From contig JAOABO010000022.1 in assembly GCA_026418315.1 (NCBI GenBank), positions 1 to 18,198 on the forward strand: a stretch of 18,198 bases of DNA, read 5' to 3'. This DNA comes from Bacteroidia bacterium (lineage in GTDB: Bacteria > Bacteroidota > Bacteroidia > B-17B0 > Aurantibacillaceae). Shown here piece after piece: positions 7,984-15,749 of the stretch. The translations under genes and the position numbers were made by a program. The first letter of the stretch is position 1. Each line of letters opens with the position of its first letter. The notes below the pieces were generated by a model. The model was not told the DNA's origin. It did not search any database and saw only the letters and a program-made list of their open reading frames with translations.

Positions 7984-8183
7984 CTCTTGATAAAGTGAGT
8001 GTATGATAGCCCCCCGCAAGGGTAAAACACTTTGTATGTGAATAATAAAATTACTTTAGGATATTGAATTTTTTTGATTCTCTACACGCAACTTAACATA
8101 ATGTAAATTATAGTGATATTTTTAAGAACATTTGGATTGGATATAATTGCTTATACCACTACTCATTCGTGTTTCAACAATCA
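7984..8183. other. Noncoding gap between convergent genes, with a possible weak stem-loop
   Basis: This 200-base gap separates the 3' ends of the CBS and TPR genes. I see no open frame. At 7991-8034, AAAGTG and CACTTT could pair around an inner CCC-GCAA-GGG hairpin, but the stem is interrupted and no T-run follows. A short ATAAT-gtaa-ATTAT hairpin lies at 8098-8111. Neither is a convincing intrinsic terminator. Confidence 0.3.
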
Positions 8184-9428
8184 TCACTTACCCAACATTT
8201 TGTTTTTATACAATTCAGCATTTTTGCTGTCGCCTATCAAAGCATAAACACGATATAACGCTGTAATTACCGTATTATCATTGGGCTTTATGCTTTCTGC
8301 TTCCTTTAAGTAAGGCAAACTCATTTGCGTATATTCCTTTCTTTTATTTTCTACTTCTTTTTGTTTTTGGGAAAGATCAGTTATTTTTAACTCTTTCATT
8401 TTTTTATTATAATAAAACAATCCATAGTTGGTATAATACGCCCCTAAATTATAAGCCAATGTAAATAAGTTTTCTTGGTCAAGTTTATCCTTATGTCTGT
8501 AACTTTGCAAATATGATTGAATTGTTTTTTGAAAAAATTGATCGGTAGTGTCAGAATAATTTTTTTGGTTCATTCTTTGGTTGGCCATATTATCATAAAT
8601 ATTTCCTAATGTAAGTAATAATAATGCATTGGTAGAATCTCTTTGAATTAATTGTTCAAGATTTTTTATAGCATGTTGGTATTGCTTATGAGTTATGTAA
8701 TAATCTGTTTCAAGGTTTAAAAGTGCATGGTCGTTAAAAAATTTATTTCTGCCTTCCTGAAGCGTTTTTAAAGCATGCGTACTATCTTTTTTATTTTGAT
8801 AATAGTAATACAACATTTGATATAATTTAGGATTATCGCCATTAATTTTTTTTAATTCTTCTGCATAGGTCTTAATTTTTTCTGATTCTGCTTTATATGC
8901 ACTCACAAATGCGTTGAATAAATAGCTGGTATCGGCGGTATTGAATATTTTTTTTCTTAAATCGTAGTAATCATAAAACAACTGGCTGGCTTCATGGTAT
9001 TTTTTTTCATTAAATAATTGAACTGCCTCTTTACTTGAAGTATTTAATAATAATATGGCATGATTTTGTATTTCGGGAGTACCGGCTACCTTTGGATGCT
9101 TATCTTGTAATGTTCTATATGATTGTATAGCTGTATTCAAATAAACATAAGGGTTTGTATTTATATCAGGATTATTCTGATAATATTTGAATAATTCAAA
9201 ATATATTTGTGAATGATAAGTTAATGCTTTGGCATCTTCTTTAGTTTCAGGATTTTGAATAGCCACATCTATATTTTCTTTGGCTTTTATTAAATATTGC
9301 AAATTGGGTTTATCATTTAAAGTACTTTGATAATCGGTAAGTGCTCTCCACGCCGCATTGATATTTTTCTTTTGTGCTATAGCATCATGTAACATCAGCA
9401 TTCCTAATAAATAAACAAGAATTCTCAT
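8184..9428 (-). CDS. Exported tetratricopeptide-repeat protein
   Basis: The 414-residue protein starts with a signal peptide (MRILVYLLGMLMLHDAIAQ); the A-I-A at 16-18 is a good signal peptidase I site. The rest is helical and rich in Tyr, Leu, Ala and Lys, with TPR-like helix pairs. The clearest repeats are around residues 217-285 (alternating helices ending TLGNIYDNMA), and the last, at about 369-411, contains ESIKPNDNTVITALYRVYALIGDSKNA. It resembles a common Bacteroidetes type of periplasmic or surface TPR protein, whose partners are unknown. It is a single gene, divergent from rseP across 161 bases, and its promoter is at 9445-9452. No enzyme motif is visible. Confidence 0.82.
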   Translation of the reverse strand: MRILVYLLGMLMLHDAIAQKKNINAAWRALTDYQSTLNDKPNLQYLIKAKENIDVAIQNPETKEDAKALTYHSQIYFELFKYYQNNPDINTNPYVYLNTAIQSYRTLQDKHPKVAGTPEIQNHAILLLNTSSKEAVQLFNEKKYHEASQLFYDYYDLRKKIFNTADTSYLFNAFVSAYKAESEKIKTYAEELKKINGDNPKLYQMLYYYYQNKKDSTHALKTLQEGRNKFFNDHALLNLETDYYITHKQYQHAIKNLEQLIQRDSTNALLLLTLGNIYDNMANQRMNQKNYSDTTDQFFQKTIQSYLQSYRHKDKLDQENLFTLAYNLGAYYTNYGLFYYNKKMKELKITDLSQKQKEVENKRKEYTQMSLPYLKEAESIKPNDNTVITALYRVYALIGDSKNAELYKNKMLGK

Positions 9429-9444
9429 AAAATCAATTTTGCTT

Positions 9445-9452
9445 CAAATGTA
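9445..9452 (-). promoter_or_regulatory. -7 promoter element for the TPR gene
   Basis: The minus strand reads TACATTTG, an exact TAnnTTTG match, 16 bases before the ATG at 9428. A second match, TAATTTTG, lies directly upstream at 9453-9460. No -33 TTG is visible at the standard spacing. Confidence 0.5.
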
Positions 9453-9569
9453 CAAAATTAAAATGCAAACTATTTAAAAGCCAATGCTCTATGAATATCA
9501 CAATTTTTTGAAAAATAATACTTTTTAATTTTATTAGTACTAACATGCTCACACATTATTTTGTACATT
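9447..9569. repeat. 12-bp inverted repeat spanning the TPR/rseP divergent promoter region
   Basis: AATGTACAAAAT at 9447-9458 is the exact reverse complement of ATTTTGTACATT at 9558-9569. Each arm overlaps the -7 region of the gene it faces, so the two divergent genes have almost the same core promoter sequence in mirror orientation. Confidence 0.55.
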
Positions 9570-9571
9570 GG
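9564..9571 (+). promoter_or_regulatory. Probable -7 promoter element for rseP
   Basis: TACATTGG differs from TAnnTTTG at one position and lies 18 bases before the rseP ATG (9590). Its upstream flank ATTTTG is the same as that of the TPR promoter on the other strand, which supports it. Confidence 0.4.
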
Positions 9572-9589
9572 CGGGCTTAAAACTTTCTC

Positions 9590-10915
9590 ATGCAAATATT
9601 ACAACTATTACTATCTCTTTCTATACTTGTTGCTATACATGAATTTGGTCATTTTTTGTTTGCCAAACTGTTCAAAACAAGAGTAGAAAAGTTTTATCTA
9701 TTCTTTGACTTTCTTTTTCCGTTTGCCAACATAGCCAATTTTTCTTTGTTCAAAAAGAAAATTGGCGATACAGAGTATGGTATTGGCTGGTTCCCTTTAG
9801 GTGGATATGTACAAATATCCGGCATGGTAGATGAACAAATGGACAAATCTGTATTAACAACAGAGCCCCAGCCATGGGAATTTCGCAGTAAACCAGCTTG
9901 GCAAAGATTATTAATCATGATGGGTGGTATTTTAATGAATTTGATTTTAGGTGTTTTTATTTACTGGATGGTCTTATTTTATTGGGGGAAAGAGTATATT
10001 CCGGCCAATCAACTGAAATATGGTATTCAGTGCGATTCTGTAGCATTATCAATAGGATTAAAAAACGGAGATAAAATACTATCTATAGATAATGAGCCCG
10101 TTCAGTCAATAGAAAAAATTGCTTTGAAAATAGTTATCAATCAGGCCAAAAGCATTCAGGTAGAAAGAAATGGAACAATCATCAATATCCCTATTAATGA
10201 ACAAAACATCAGCGATATTTTGGCTAATTCAAAAAAATCAATGTTTGTTTTTCCACGCACACCGGTTGAAGTAGATAGTGTAATACCTCATTCCTACGCT
10301 TACGATGCGGGCTTTAAAAAAGCAGATAAAATCATTAAGGTAGATACTATTCCTGTATTCTTTTTTGATGAACTTCAATCAGCACTATTAAAATACAAAG
10401 GAAAAGAAAAAGTACCTATTACCGTTGTTAGAAACAATGATACTATTATAATTAAAAGCAATGTTACTTTAAATGGAACTTTGGGTTTTATTAGAAATGT
10501 AGAGAAATATGTCCCTATTCAAACAGAAAAATACAGTTTGGCAAAATCTTTTACAGAAGGCGTTCACACAGCCATTAATAACATTGTAATGCAAGTAAAG
10601 CAATTCAGTATTTTGATGAAAGTAAAAGGTGCCCACAAACAGGTGGGCGGATTTTATAGCATGTACAAAGCCATGCCTGAATCTTGGAACTGGCAGGCAT
10701 TTTGGAGCTTTACAGCATTTTTATCTTTAGTTCTTGCCTTTATGAACTTTTTGCCTATTCCAATGCTGGACGGAGGATATATCATATTTACCCTCTTTGA
10801 AATGATCACAGGCAAAAAGGTTCCGGAAAAAGTTATTTATGTTGCTAACCAAATAGGATTATTTATACTGTTAGCACTCATGATATGGGCAAATACTGAC
10901 TGGCTAAGAAATTAA
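9590..10915 (+). CDS. rseP: RIP metalloprotease RseP (site-2 protease family)
   Basis: This is an inner-membrane zinc protease that cuts transmembrane substrates such as anti-sigma factors or remnant signal peptides. The zinc motif HEFGH is at 17-21 (H17, E18, H21) in the first membrane helix. The third ligand is D394 in the NFLPIPMLDGG segment near the C-terminus. Between them are a membrane segment at about 107-130 and two PDZ-like regions at about 140-205 and 222-295 (GLKNGDKILSIDNEPV and AGFKKADKIIKVDTIPV), which gate substrate entry. The length of 441 residues is normal for the family. In many bacteria rseP sits beside dxr; here it stands alone, divergent from a TPR gene. Its stop codon touches the stop codon of the convergent permease gene, with no bases between. 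Confidence 0.95.
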   Translation: MQILQLLLSLSILVAIHEFGHFLFAKLFKTRVEKFYLFFDFLFPFANIANFSLFKKKIGDTEYGIGWFPLGGYVQISGMVDEQMDKSVLTTEPQPWEFRSKPAWQRLLIMMGGILMNLILGVFIYWMVLFYWGKEYIPANQLKYGIQCDSVALSIGLKNGDKILSIDNEPVQSIEKIALKIVINQAKSIQVERNGTIINIPINEQNISDILANSKKSMFVFPRTPVEVDSVIPHSYAYDAGFKKADKIIKVDTIPVFFFDELQSALLKYKGKEKVPITVVRNNDTIIIKSNVTLNGTLGFIRNVEKYVPIQTEKYSLAKSFTEGVHTAINNIVMQVKQFSILMKVKGAHKQVGGFYSMYKAMPESWNWQAFWSFTAFLSLVLAFMNFLPIPMLDGGYIIFTLFEMITGKKVPEKVIYVANQIGLFILLALMIWANTDWLRN

Positions 10916-12202
10916 TTATACTTCACGCATTGCTTCTACAGGGTTTAACTGCGAAGCAGAATAAGCAGGAACAAAACCACTGATAATGCCGGTTAAAATT
11001 GAAATATTAATAGCCAGCAAGATATTAGACAGAGATAATTGTATTTGAAGGTCAATATAAGGTTGAATTAACTGAATGGTTAAATAAGTTATAACCAATC
11101 CTATAATACCTCCTATTAAAGTTAAAATGACGGACTCTATCAAAAACTGTAGTAAAATAAATATCTTTGTTGCACCCAGTGCTTTTTGCACTCCTATAAT
11201 AGACACTCTTTCTTTTACAGATACAAACATAATATTAGCTATGCCAAATGCACTAACAAGAATTGAAAATCCGCCAATAATCCACCCTGCTACAGATAGC
11301 ATTGAAAATAAACCCTCTGTGTTTTTTTCAATCAATGAACTTTGATTAAGTGCAAAATTATCTTCTTCTGATGGTTTTAATTTTCTGATTTTTCTCATGT
11401 GTATTTTTAGCTGGCTCAATAAAGCATTTTCATCATAGTCATCTGAAAGCGGTTTAACTGCAATATAAGGATTAGCACTTTCTCCTTTTACATTTAAAAA
11501 TTTTTCAGCATATAAGTAGGGAATTAAAATAACTTCATCGCTGCTCGAATTAAAAATGTTTTTACCTTCTTCTTTTAAAACTCCAATGACTTCTAACCTT
11601 CTGCCATTATACACAACCTGATTGTTTAATGCATACATTGGATTACCAAATAAGTTCTTGGCAATAGTATAGCCCAATACCACTGCATTTTTCCCCTGAT
11701 TGAATTCTGATTCTGAAAAATACCTGCCCGCTATAAAATTAATTCCTCGCACTCTTGCAAACTCATAAGTACAACCAATGACCCTGAAATCTGATACCGA
11801 ATTTTTCTGATATTTTATAGCCCCCGATGAAAACACACTCACACAAAAAGTAATCGCATACTTATCTTCATCAAAATGTTTTTTTAAATCCAACCACTCA
11901 TCGTATTTAGGTAAAGGTCTTTCAAGATACTTCCACCATGGGTAATCTTCACCAAACGCCCACGGCCATTTTTGAATATACACCACATTACCTCCTATAC
12001 TTTGTACACTATCTCTGATACTTCTTTCTAACCCATCAATAAAGGTAAATACTAAAATGACAGAAAAAATACCGATAGTTACACCCAACAAACTTAACCA
12101 TGAACGAATTTTGTTTGAAAATAAAGCATTCTTTGCAAGCATAAAGGCCTCACCTACTAAACTTATCAATGTAATAAAATATTCCTGTACTTTTTGTAAC
12201 AT
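10916..12202 (-). CDS. ABC transporter permease, MacB/FtsX type
   Basis: The 428-residue protein has the MacB/FtsX permease layout: TM1 at about 35-55, a large periplasmic domain at about 58-300 (MacB core), then TM2 (302-327), TM3 (347-375) and TM4 (390-412). The FtsX signature after TM2 reads VKERVSIIGVQKALGATKIF, and the C-terminus PAYSASQLNPVEAMREV is typical. Such permeases do not transport through the membrane directly but couple ATP use to periplasmic work, such as lipoprotein or peptide export. No ATP-binding subunit is encoded nearby, so the partner must be elsewhere. The substrate is unknown. The ATG at 12202 lies only five bases after its -7 element, which suggests leaderless translation; the N-terminal length agrees with relatives, so I keep this start. 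Confidence 0.9.
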   Translation of the reverse strand: MLQKVQEYFITLISLVGEAFMLAKNALFSNKIRSWLSLLGVTIGIFSVILVFTFIDGLERSIRDSVQSIGGNVVYIQKWPWAFGEDYPWWKYLERPLPKYDEWLDLKKHFDEDKYAITFCVSVFSSGAIKYQKNSVSDFRVIGCTYEFARVRGINFIAGRYFSESEFNQGKNAVVLGYTIAKNLFGNPMYALNNQVVYNGRRLEVIGVLKEEGKNIFNSSSDEVILIPYLYAEKFLNVKGESANPYIAVKPLSDDYDENALLSQLKIHMRKIRKLKPSEEDNFALNQSSLIEKNTEGLFSMLSVAGWIIGGFSILVSAFGIANIMFVSVKERVSIIGVQKALGATKIFILLQFLIESVILTLIGGIIGLVITYLTIQLIQPYIDLQIQLSLSNILLAINISILTGIISGFVPAYSASQLNPVEAMREV

Positions 12203-12207
12203 CCCTG

Positions 12208-12215
12208 CAAAGGTA
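12208..12215 (-). promoter_or_regulatory. -7 promoter element for the ABC permease gene
   Basis: The minus strand reads TACCTTTG, an exact TAnnTTTG match, followed by CAGGG and the ATG at 12202. Transcription should start at or within a few bases of the ATG. Its -33 region would overlap the opposing promoter at 12231-12238. Confidence 0.55.
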
Positions 12216-12230
12216 CTTTGTTTTTTTCAC

Positions 12231-12238
12231 TATATTTG
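12231..12238 (+). promoter_or_regulatory. -7 promoter element for the MuiA-like operon
   Basis: TATATTTG matches TAnnTTTG exactly and lies 13 bases before the ATG at 12252. Its expected -33 region falls on the -7 element of the divergent permease gene. Confidence 0.5.
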
Positions 12239-12251
12239 ACAAAATTTTTTT

Positions 12252-13883
12252 ATGACAAAATTCATAACCATTCTCACAACATGTCTGTTTTTTATTCAAA
12301 TGCCTGCCCAACAGGAAATCAGAACAAAATCCAAAATTCAAAAAGCAGAAGTATATCTTGCACAGGCATTGCTTTCTCACCAAACACCTGCTTTTAATCT
12401 TAATAAAGGACATCAAACCGTCATTGTGGAAAATATTGCTACTTCAGTAATTCCCAATACTATTCAAATAAGTGGAAAAGGAAATTTTGTAATACTTTCT
12501 TCACAGTTTCAACTCAATTATATTCCGTCTAAATCCGTCTCCAAAAAAATACAGCAATTAGAAGATACTCTGGAATACCTGCAAAGCAAAAAAAACAACT
12601 TAGATATACAACTCAAAACTTTTGAAGACGAAGAAAATCTTTTAATAGTTAATAAATCTATTGGCGGTCAAAACACAGGCGTGTCTGTTACTGAACTTGA
12701 AAAAATGGCTAATTTTTATAGAACCCGCCTTAACGATATACGCAGTAAAAAATCTGAGCTGACTCCAAAAATCAAAAAATTAAAAGAACAAATTGATAAT
12801 ATACAAAATCAATTGAATGAACTCAATACTCAAAAAAATAAACCTGCAGGCGAAATTCATATAGAAATATATGCCAACGATAATGTCAATAATGCTCAAT
12901 TAAGCATAGAGTATATTTGTACCAATACCTACTGGTATCCTGAATATGAAATCAGAGTAAATGACTTAAAACAACCTGCACAACTCCTGCTCAAAGCACA
13001 AATTGTTCAAAATACCGGTATTGATTGGGAAAATATTCAACTTTCCTTATCTACATCTTCTCCTGTGATGAGCCATTCCAAGCCCGAACTTACCCCATGG
13101 TGGTTAAGTTATAGTTACAATTATCCTAAAAAAGTAAGCCGATATAAATACAAAGGAAAAGAAGAAATGAACGCCCCGTCCGTCGCTTATTCCGAAGTAC
13201 CCGCTGCAGACAAAGAGGGAGTTAAACTTGCCAAATCTGCAGAAAATACTGCTGACTATACACAATCCGTAGAAAAAGCAACTACACAACAATTTCAGAT
13301 TCAAATACCTGTTAACATCCCTTCCAATAACAAGCCCACCCGAATAGATGTACAAACCCAAAACATAGACGCTCATTATACCTATTATACAGCACCTAAG
13401 CTCAGTGAATACGCCTATTTACTAGCTGAAATTTCTGATTGGGAAAAATACAATTTAATGTCTGCCCCACTCTATATATTTATTGAAAACTCTTATATTG
13501 GAGAATCTGAAATCAATGCTGATATTACAAAAGACACCTTACAGCTATCATTAGGTATTGATAAAAATATTTCTGTAAAAAGACAACTCGTCAAAAAACT
13601 GAATGAGAAAAAAATTATTGGTAACAACCGAAAAGAAACCAGAGGTTATGAAATCACCATAAAAAACAAAAAGAAAAATACTATTGAAATTGTTATAGAA
13701 GATCAAATACCACTCTCTACCTTGCAAGAAATAGAAGTAGAAATGCTTGAAAACAGCAATGCTATTTATGATAAAAACACAGGTAAACTGACATGGAAAT
13801 TCAACATGAATCCTGATGAGGAAAGGAAAATAATATTTAAATACTCAGTTAAATATCCAAAAGATAAAAATATTAACTTATGA
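12252..13883 (+). CDS. MuiA-like (mucoidy inhibitor A family) DUF4139 exported protein
   Basis: The 543-residue protein has a signal peptide with a likely cut after M-P-A (residue 19). The order fits the mucoidy-inhibitor family: an N-terminal DUF4140-like beta domain (about 25-95, beginning IQKAEVYLAQALL), a coiled coil (about 98-190, rich in Lys, Gln, Leu), and a DUF4139 beta domain from about 200 to the end. The DUF4139 part includes the WYPEYEIRV segment near 228-236 and the C-terminal WKFNMNPDEERKIIFKYSV. A low-complexity stretch lies around 300-350. The molecular function of this family is not known; the name comes from an effect on alginate in Pseudomonas. Its stop overlaps the next start by four bases (ATGA), so it is translationally coupled to the Rid gene. 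Confidence 0.85.
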   Translation: MTKFITILTTCLFFIQMPAQQEIRTKSKIQKAEVYLAQALLSHQTPAFNLNKGHQTVIVENIATSVIPNTIQISGKGNFVILSSQFQLNYIPSKSVSKKIQQLEDTLEYLQSKKNNLDIQLKTFEDEENLLIVNKSIGGQNTGVSVTELEKMANFYRTRLNDIRSKKSELTPKIKKLKEQIDNIQNQLNELNTQKNKPAGEIHIEIYANDNVNNAQLSIEYICTNTYWYPEYEIRVNDLKQPAQLLLKAQIVQNTGIDWENIQLSLSTSSPVMSHSKPELTPWWLSYSYNYPKKVSRYKYKGKEEMNAPSVAYSEVPAADKEGVKLAKSAENTADYTQSVEKATTQQFQIQIPVNIPSNNKPTRIDVQTQNIDAHYTYYTAPKLSEYAYLLAEISDWEKYNLMSAPLYIFIENSYIGESEINADITKDTLQLSLGIDKNISVKRQLVKKLNEKKIIGNNRKETRGYEITIKNKKKNTIEIVIEDQIPLSTLQEIEVEMLENSNAIYDKNTGKLTWKFNMNPDEERKIIFKYSVKYPKDKNINL

Positions 13884-14296
13884 GCAACAACATTCACTCT
13901 CAAAAGGCAGCAGAGCCGGTAGGGCATTATCCGCACGCTAAAAGAGTTGGTAACCTGCTCTTTTTAAGTGGCATTGGCCCAAGAGAAAAAGGGAGTAAAA
14001 ACATTCCCGGTGTAGTTTTAGACGACAAAGGCAATGTAGTAACTTACGATATAGAAAAACAAATACACAGTGTGTTCAGAAATGTAATAGCCGTTTTAGA
14101 AGAAGCAGGAAGCAGTTTAGACAAAGTAGTAGATGTTACAGTATTCCTCACCAATATGAAAGACGATTTTCCTATATTCAATAAAATATGGGCAGAATAC
14201 TTCAAAACCAATCCCCCTTGTCGCACTACTATTGAAATTAACTGCTTACCTACTCCTATTGCTATTGAACTCAAAGTAATTGCTACAATAGATTAG
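13880..14296 (+). CDS. Rid (YjgF/UK114) family deaminase, 2-aminomuconate-deaminase-like
   Basis: The 138-residue cytoplasmic protein has the chorismate-mutase-like Rid fold. R115 in NPPCRTTIEI corresponds to the conserved arginine that holds the substrate carboxylate, and E130 in PIAIELK to the conserved glutamate. Rid proteins form trimers and hydrolyse reactive enamines or imines. The N-terminal pattern PVGHYPHAKRVGNLLFLSG and the IPGV insert look more like the 2-aminomuconate deaminase branch, which acts in tryptophan breakdown through kynurenine, than classical RidA. No other gene of that pathway is in the window, so the substrate is uncertain. The start overlaps the preceding stop (ATGA at 13880-13883), and the stop is TAG. 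The next gene starts after two bases. Confidence 0.88.
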   Translation: MSNNIHSQKAAEPVGHYPHAKRVGNLLFLSGIGPREKGSKNIPGVVLDDKGNVVTYDIEKQIHSVFRNVIAVLEEAGSSLDKVVDVTVFLTNMKDDFPIFNKIWAEYFKTNPPCRTTIEINCLPTPIAIELKVIATID

Positions 14297-14298
14297 TC

Positions 14299-14892
14299 AT
14301 GATAAGATACTTATTCTTGCTCTTAATTATCACGAATATTTATTCACAAAATAATCTTTTAGATTCACTTTCATTAACCCAAGCAAAAGAATATAATCAT
14401 TTGGACTCTGCTCTGAAAAACCCCGACCAAGTTTACAAACTCGTACTTCGCAAAAAAAAATACAAATCTTTTCCAAAAGAAATTCTGCAATTCAAAAATC
14501 TGCAATATCTTGATATCAGCAAAAACGATATACGAGAAATACCCGAAAATATTAAAGAACTTCAATATCTTCAGTATTTCAGTTGTAGCAGATGCAAATT
14601 GTCCAAATTCCCAAACGCTATCACTAACCTACCCCACTTATATTATCTCAATCTTAATCAAAATGATATAGACAGCATACCAGAGTCCATTAGTAAACTT
14701 TCCAAACTAAAAGTATTAGACCTATGGGATAATAATTTATCTTACTTTTCTAATAAAATGGCAGATTTGGAAAATTTACGGTTAATGGACCTTAGAAGCA
14801 TATTATTAAACGAACAACAACAAAATTATATCCGCTCACTTCTACCCAATACCAAAATTTATTTTTCTCCACCCTGCAAATGTTCTTGGTAA
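14299..14892 (+). CDS. Secreted leucine-rich-repeat protein
   Basis: The 197-residue protein has a short signal peptide (residues 1-16, ending NIYS before Q17). Five leucine-rich repeats with a 23-residue period follow from about 67 (67-89, 90-112, 113-135, 136-158, then a degenerate one), of the type LQYLDISKNDIREIPENI. The end, YFSPPCKCSW, has two cysteines that may cap the solenoid. LRR proteins usually bind other proteins; the partner is unknown. It begins two bases after the Rid stop codon and is very likely in the same transcript. A predicted secreted protein sharing an operon with a cytoplasmic deaminase gives no obvious pathway. Confidence 0.85.
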   Translation: MIRYLFLLLIITNIYSQNNLLDSLSLTQAKEYNHLDSALKNPDQVYKLVLRKKKYKSFPKEILQFKNLQYLDISKNDIREIPENIKELQYLQYFSCSRCKLSKFPNAITNLPHLYYLNLNQNDIDSIPESISKLSKLKVLDLWDNNLSYFSNKMADLENLRLMDLRSILLNEQQQNYIRSLLPNTKIYFSPPCKCSW

Positions 14893-14906
14893 TATGTAAC
14901 ATTTTC

Positions 14907-14920
14907 AATGATTAATCATT
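14907..14920. repeat. 14-bp perfect palindrome upstream of exbB
   Basis: AATGATTAATCATT is its own reverse complement. It lies just after the LRR stop and about 125 bases before exbB. It resembles half-sites of iron-regulator (Fur) boxes, in which AATGAT and ATCATT are separated by one base rather than two. A palindrome of this length can arise by chance in AT-rich DNA. Confidence 0.3.
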
Positions 14921-15021
14921 ATATATTGTAGCAAGCATTATTCAGATTCATCAAAGAATTATCCACATTTTTTTGTTGAAATTTATTGTTTTAACATCAA
15001 TATACAAAGCAAGATGAAAAG

Positions 15022-15029
15022 TATCTTTA
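15022..15029 (+). promoter_or_regulatory. Possible -7 promoter element for exbB-exbD-tonB
   Basis: TATCTTTA matches TAnnTTTG except for the last base, and lies 15 bases before the exbB ATG at 15045. No -33 TTG is at the expected spacing, so this is a weak call. Confidence 0.3.
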
Positions 15030-15044
15030 CGCAAAAAATTTTTT

Positions 15045-15749
15045 ATGCTATTCATTGCAGCACAAACCCCAACAGATACCATACACACTTCCGTTGCACC
15101 CATTGCAGATATCATGCAACAACAAAATGAAATTACACTTTTTGAAATGCTCCTTAAAGGAGGACCTATTCTTATTCCTCTGGCTTTGCTTTTCATTTTA
15201 GTGATTTATTTTACAGTGGAAAGATTAATGTATTTATCTAAAAACGCTCGTTTTGACAAACAATTTATTTTTACTATTCAGGAGTTTGTAAAAAAAGGCG
15301 ATATAGATTCAGCAATTCATCTTTGTGAAAAAACCAACACCCCACAAGCCCTTATGATTAAACAAGGATTAGAAAGAATTGGCAAGCCCGAAACCGAAAT
15401 AAAAGAAGCCATGGATATTGCAGCATCTTTGTCTTTAAGTTATATGGAAAAAAACCTGAACGTATTAAATATCATTGGAAGAGTGGCTCCTATGTTTGGA
15501 TTTATTGGAACTATTATTGGTGTCATTGTTATTTTTTACGATATTTCACTGGCTAAAACAGTAGAAATTGAAGTGATTTCTACAGGGCTTTATCAAAAAA
15601 TGATCTCTTCTGCCACAGGTCTTGCAATAGGTATTCTCTCTTTTATTTTTTATCACTGGCTCAATGCAAAAATTGAAAAAGCAGCAAGGCATTTAGAAGA
15701 AACTCAACTTCAGTTTTTGGAAATTCTCAATAAAACTGAAACCGTATGA
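15045..15749 (+). CDS. exbB: ExbB/TolQ/MotA family proton channel subunit
   Basis: This is the inner-membrane channel subunit that, with ExbD, turns the proton gradient into motion of TonB. It has 234 residues and three membrane segments: about 41-58, 141-166 and 184-206. The large cytoplasmic loop is between the first two. The second helix has APMFGFIGTIIG with T156, and the third has SSATGLAIG with T191, matching the polar threonines lining the ExbB pore. It starts at the ATG at 15045; another ATG at 15013 is in a different frame. It overlaps exbD by four bases (ATGA), so the two are translationally coupled. TolQ is an alternative name, but the TonB-like gene that follows favours ExbB. Confidence 0.92.
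   Translation: MLFIAAQTPTDTIHTSVAPIADIMQQQNEITLFEMLLKGGPILIPLALLFILVIYFTVERLMYLSKNARFDKQFIFTIQEFVKKGDIDSAIHLCEKTNTPQALMIKQGLERIGKPETEIKEAMDIAASLSLSYMEKNLNVLNIIGRVAPMFGFIGTIIGVIVIFYDISLAKTVEIEVISTGLYQKMISSATGLAIGILSFIFYHWLNAKIEKAARHLEETQLQFLEILNKTETV

Noticed and set aside
7991..8034. Intrinsic terminator after the CBS gene
   Set aside because: The stem is interrupted and has no following T-run.
15013..15044. ATG at 15013 as an earlier exbB start
   Set aside because: It is in a different reading frame from exbB.
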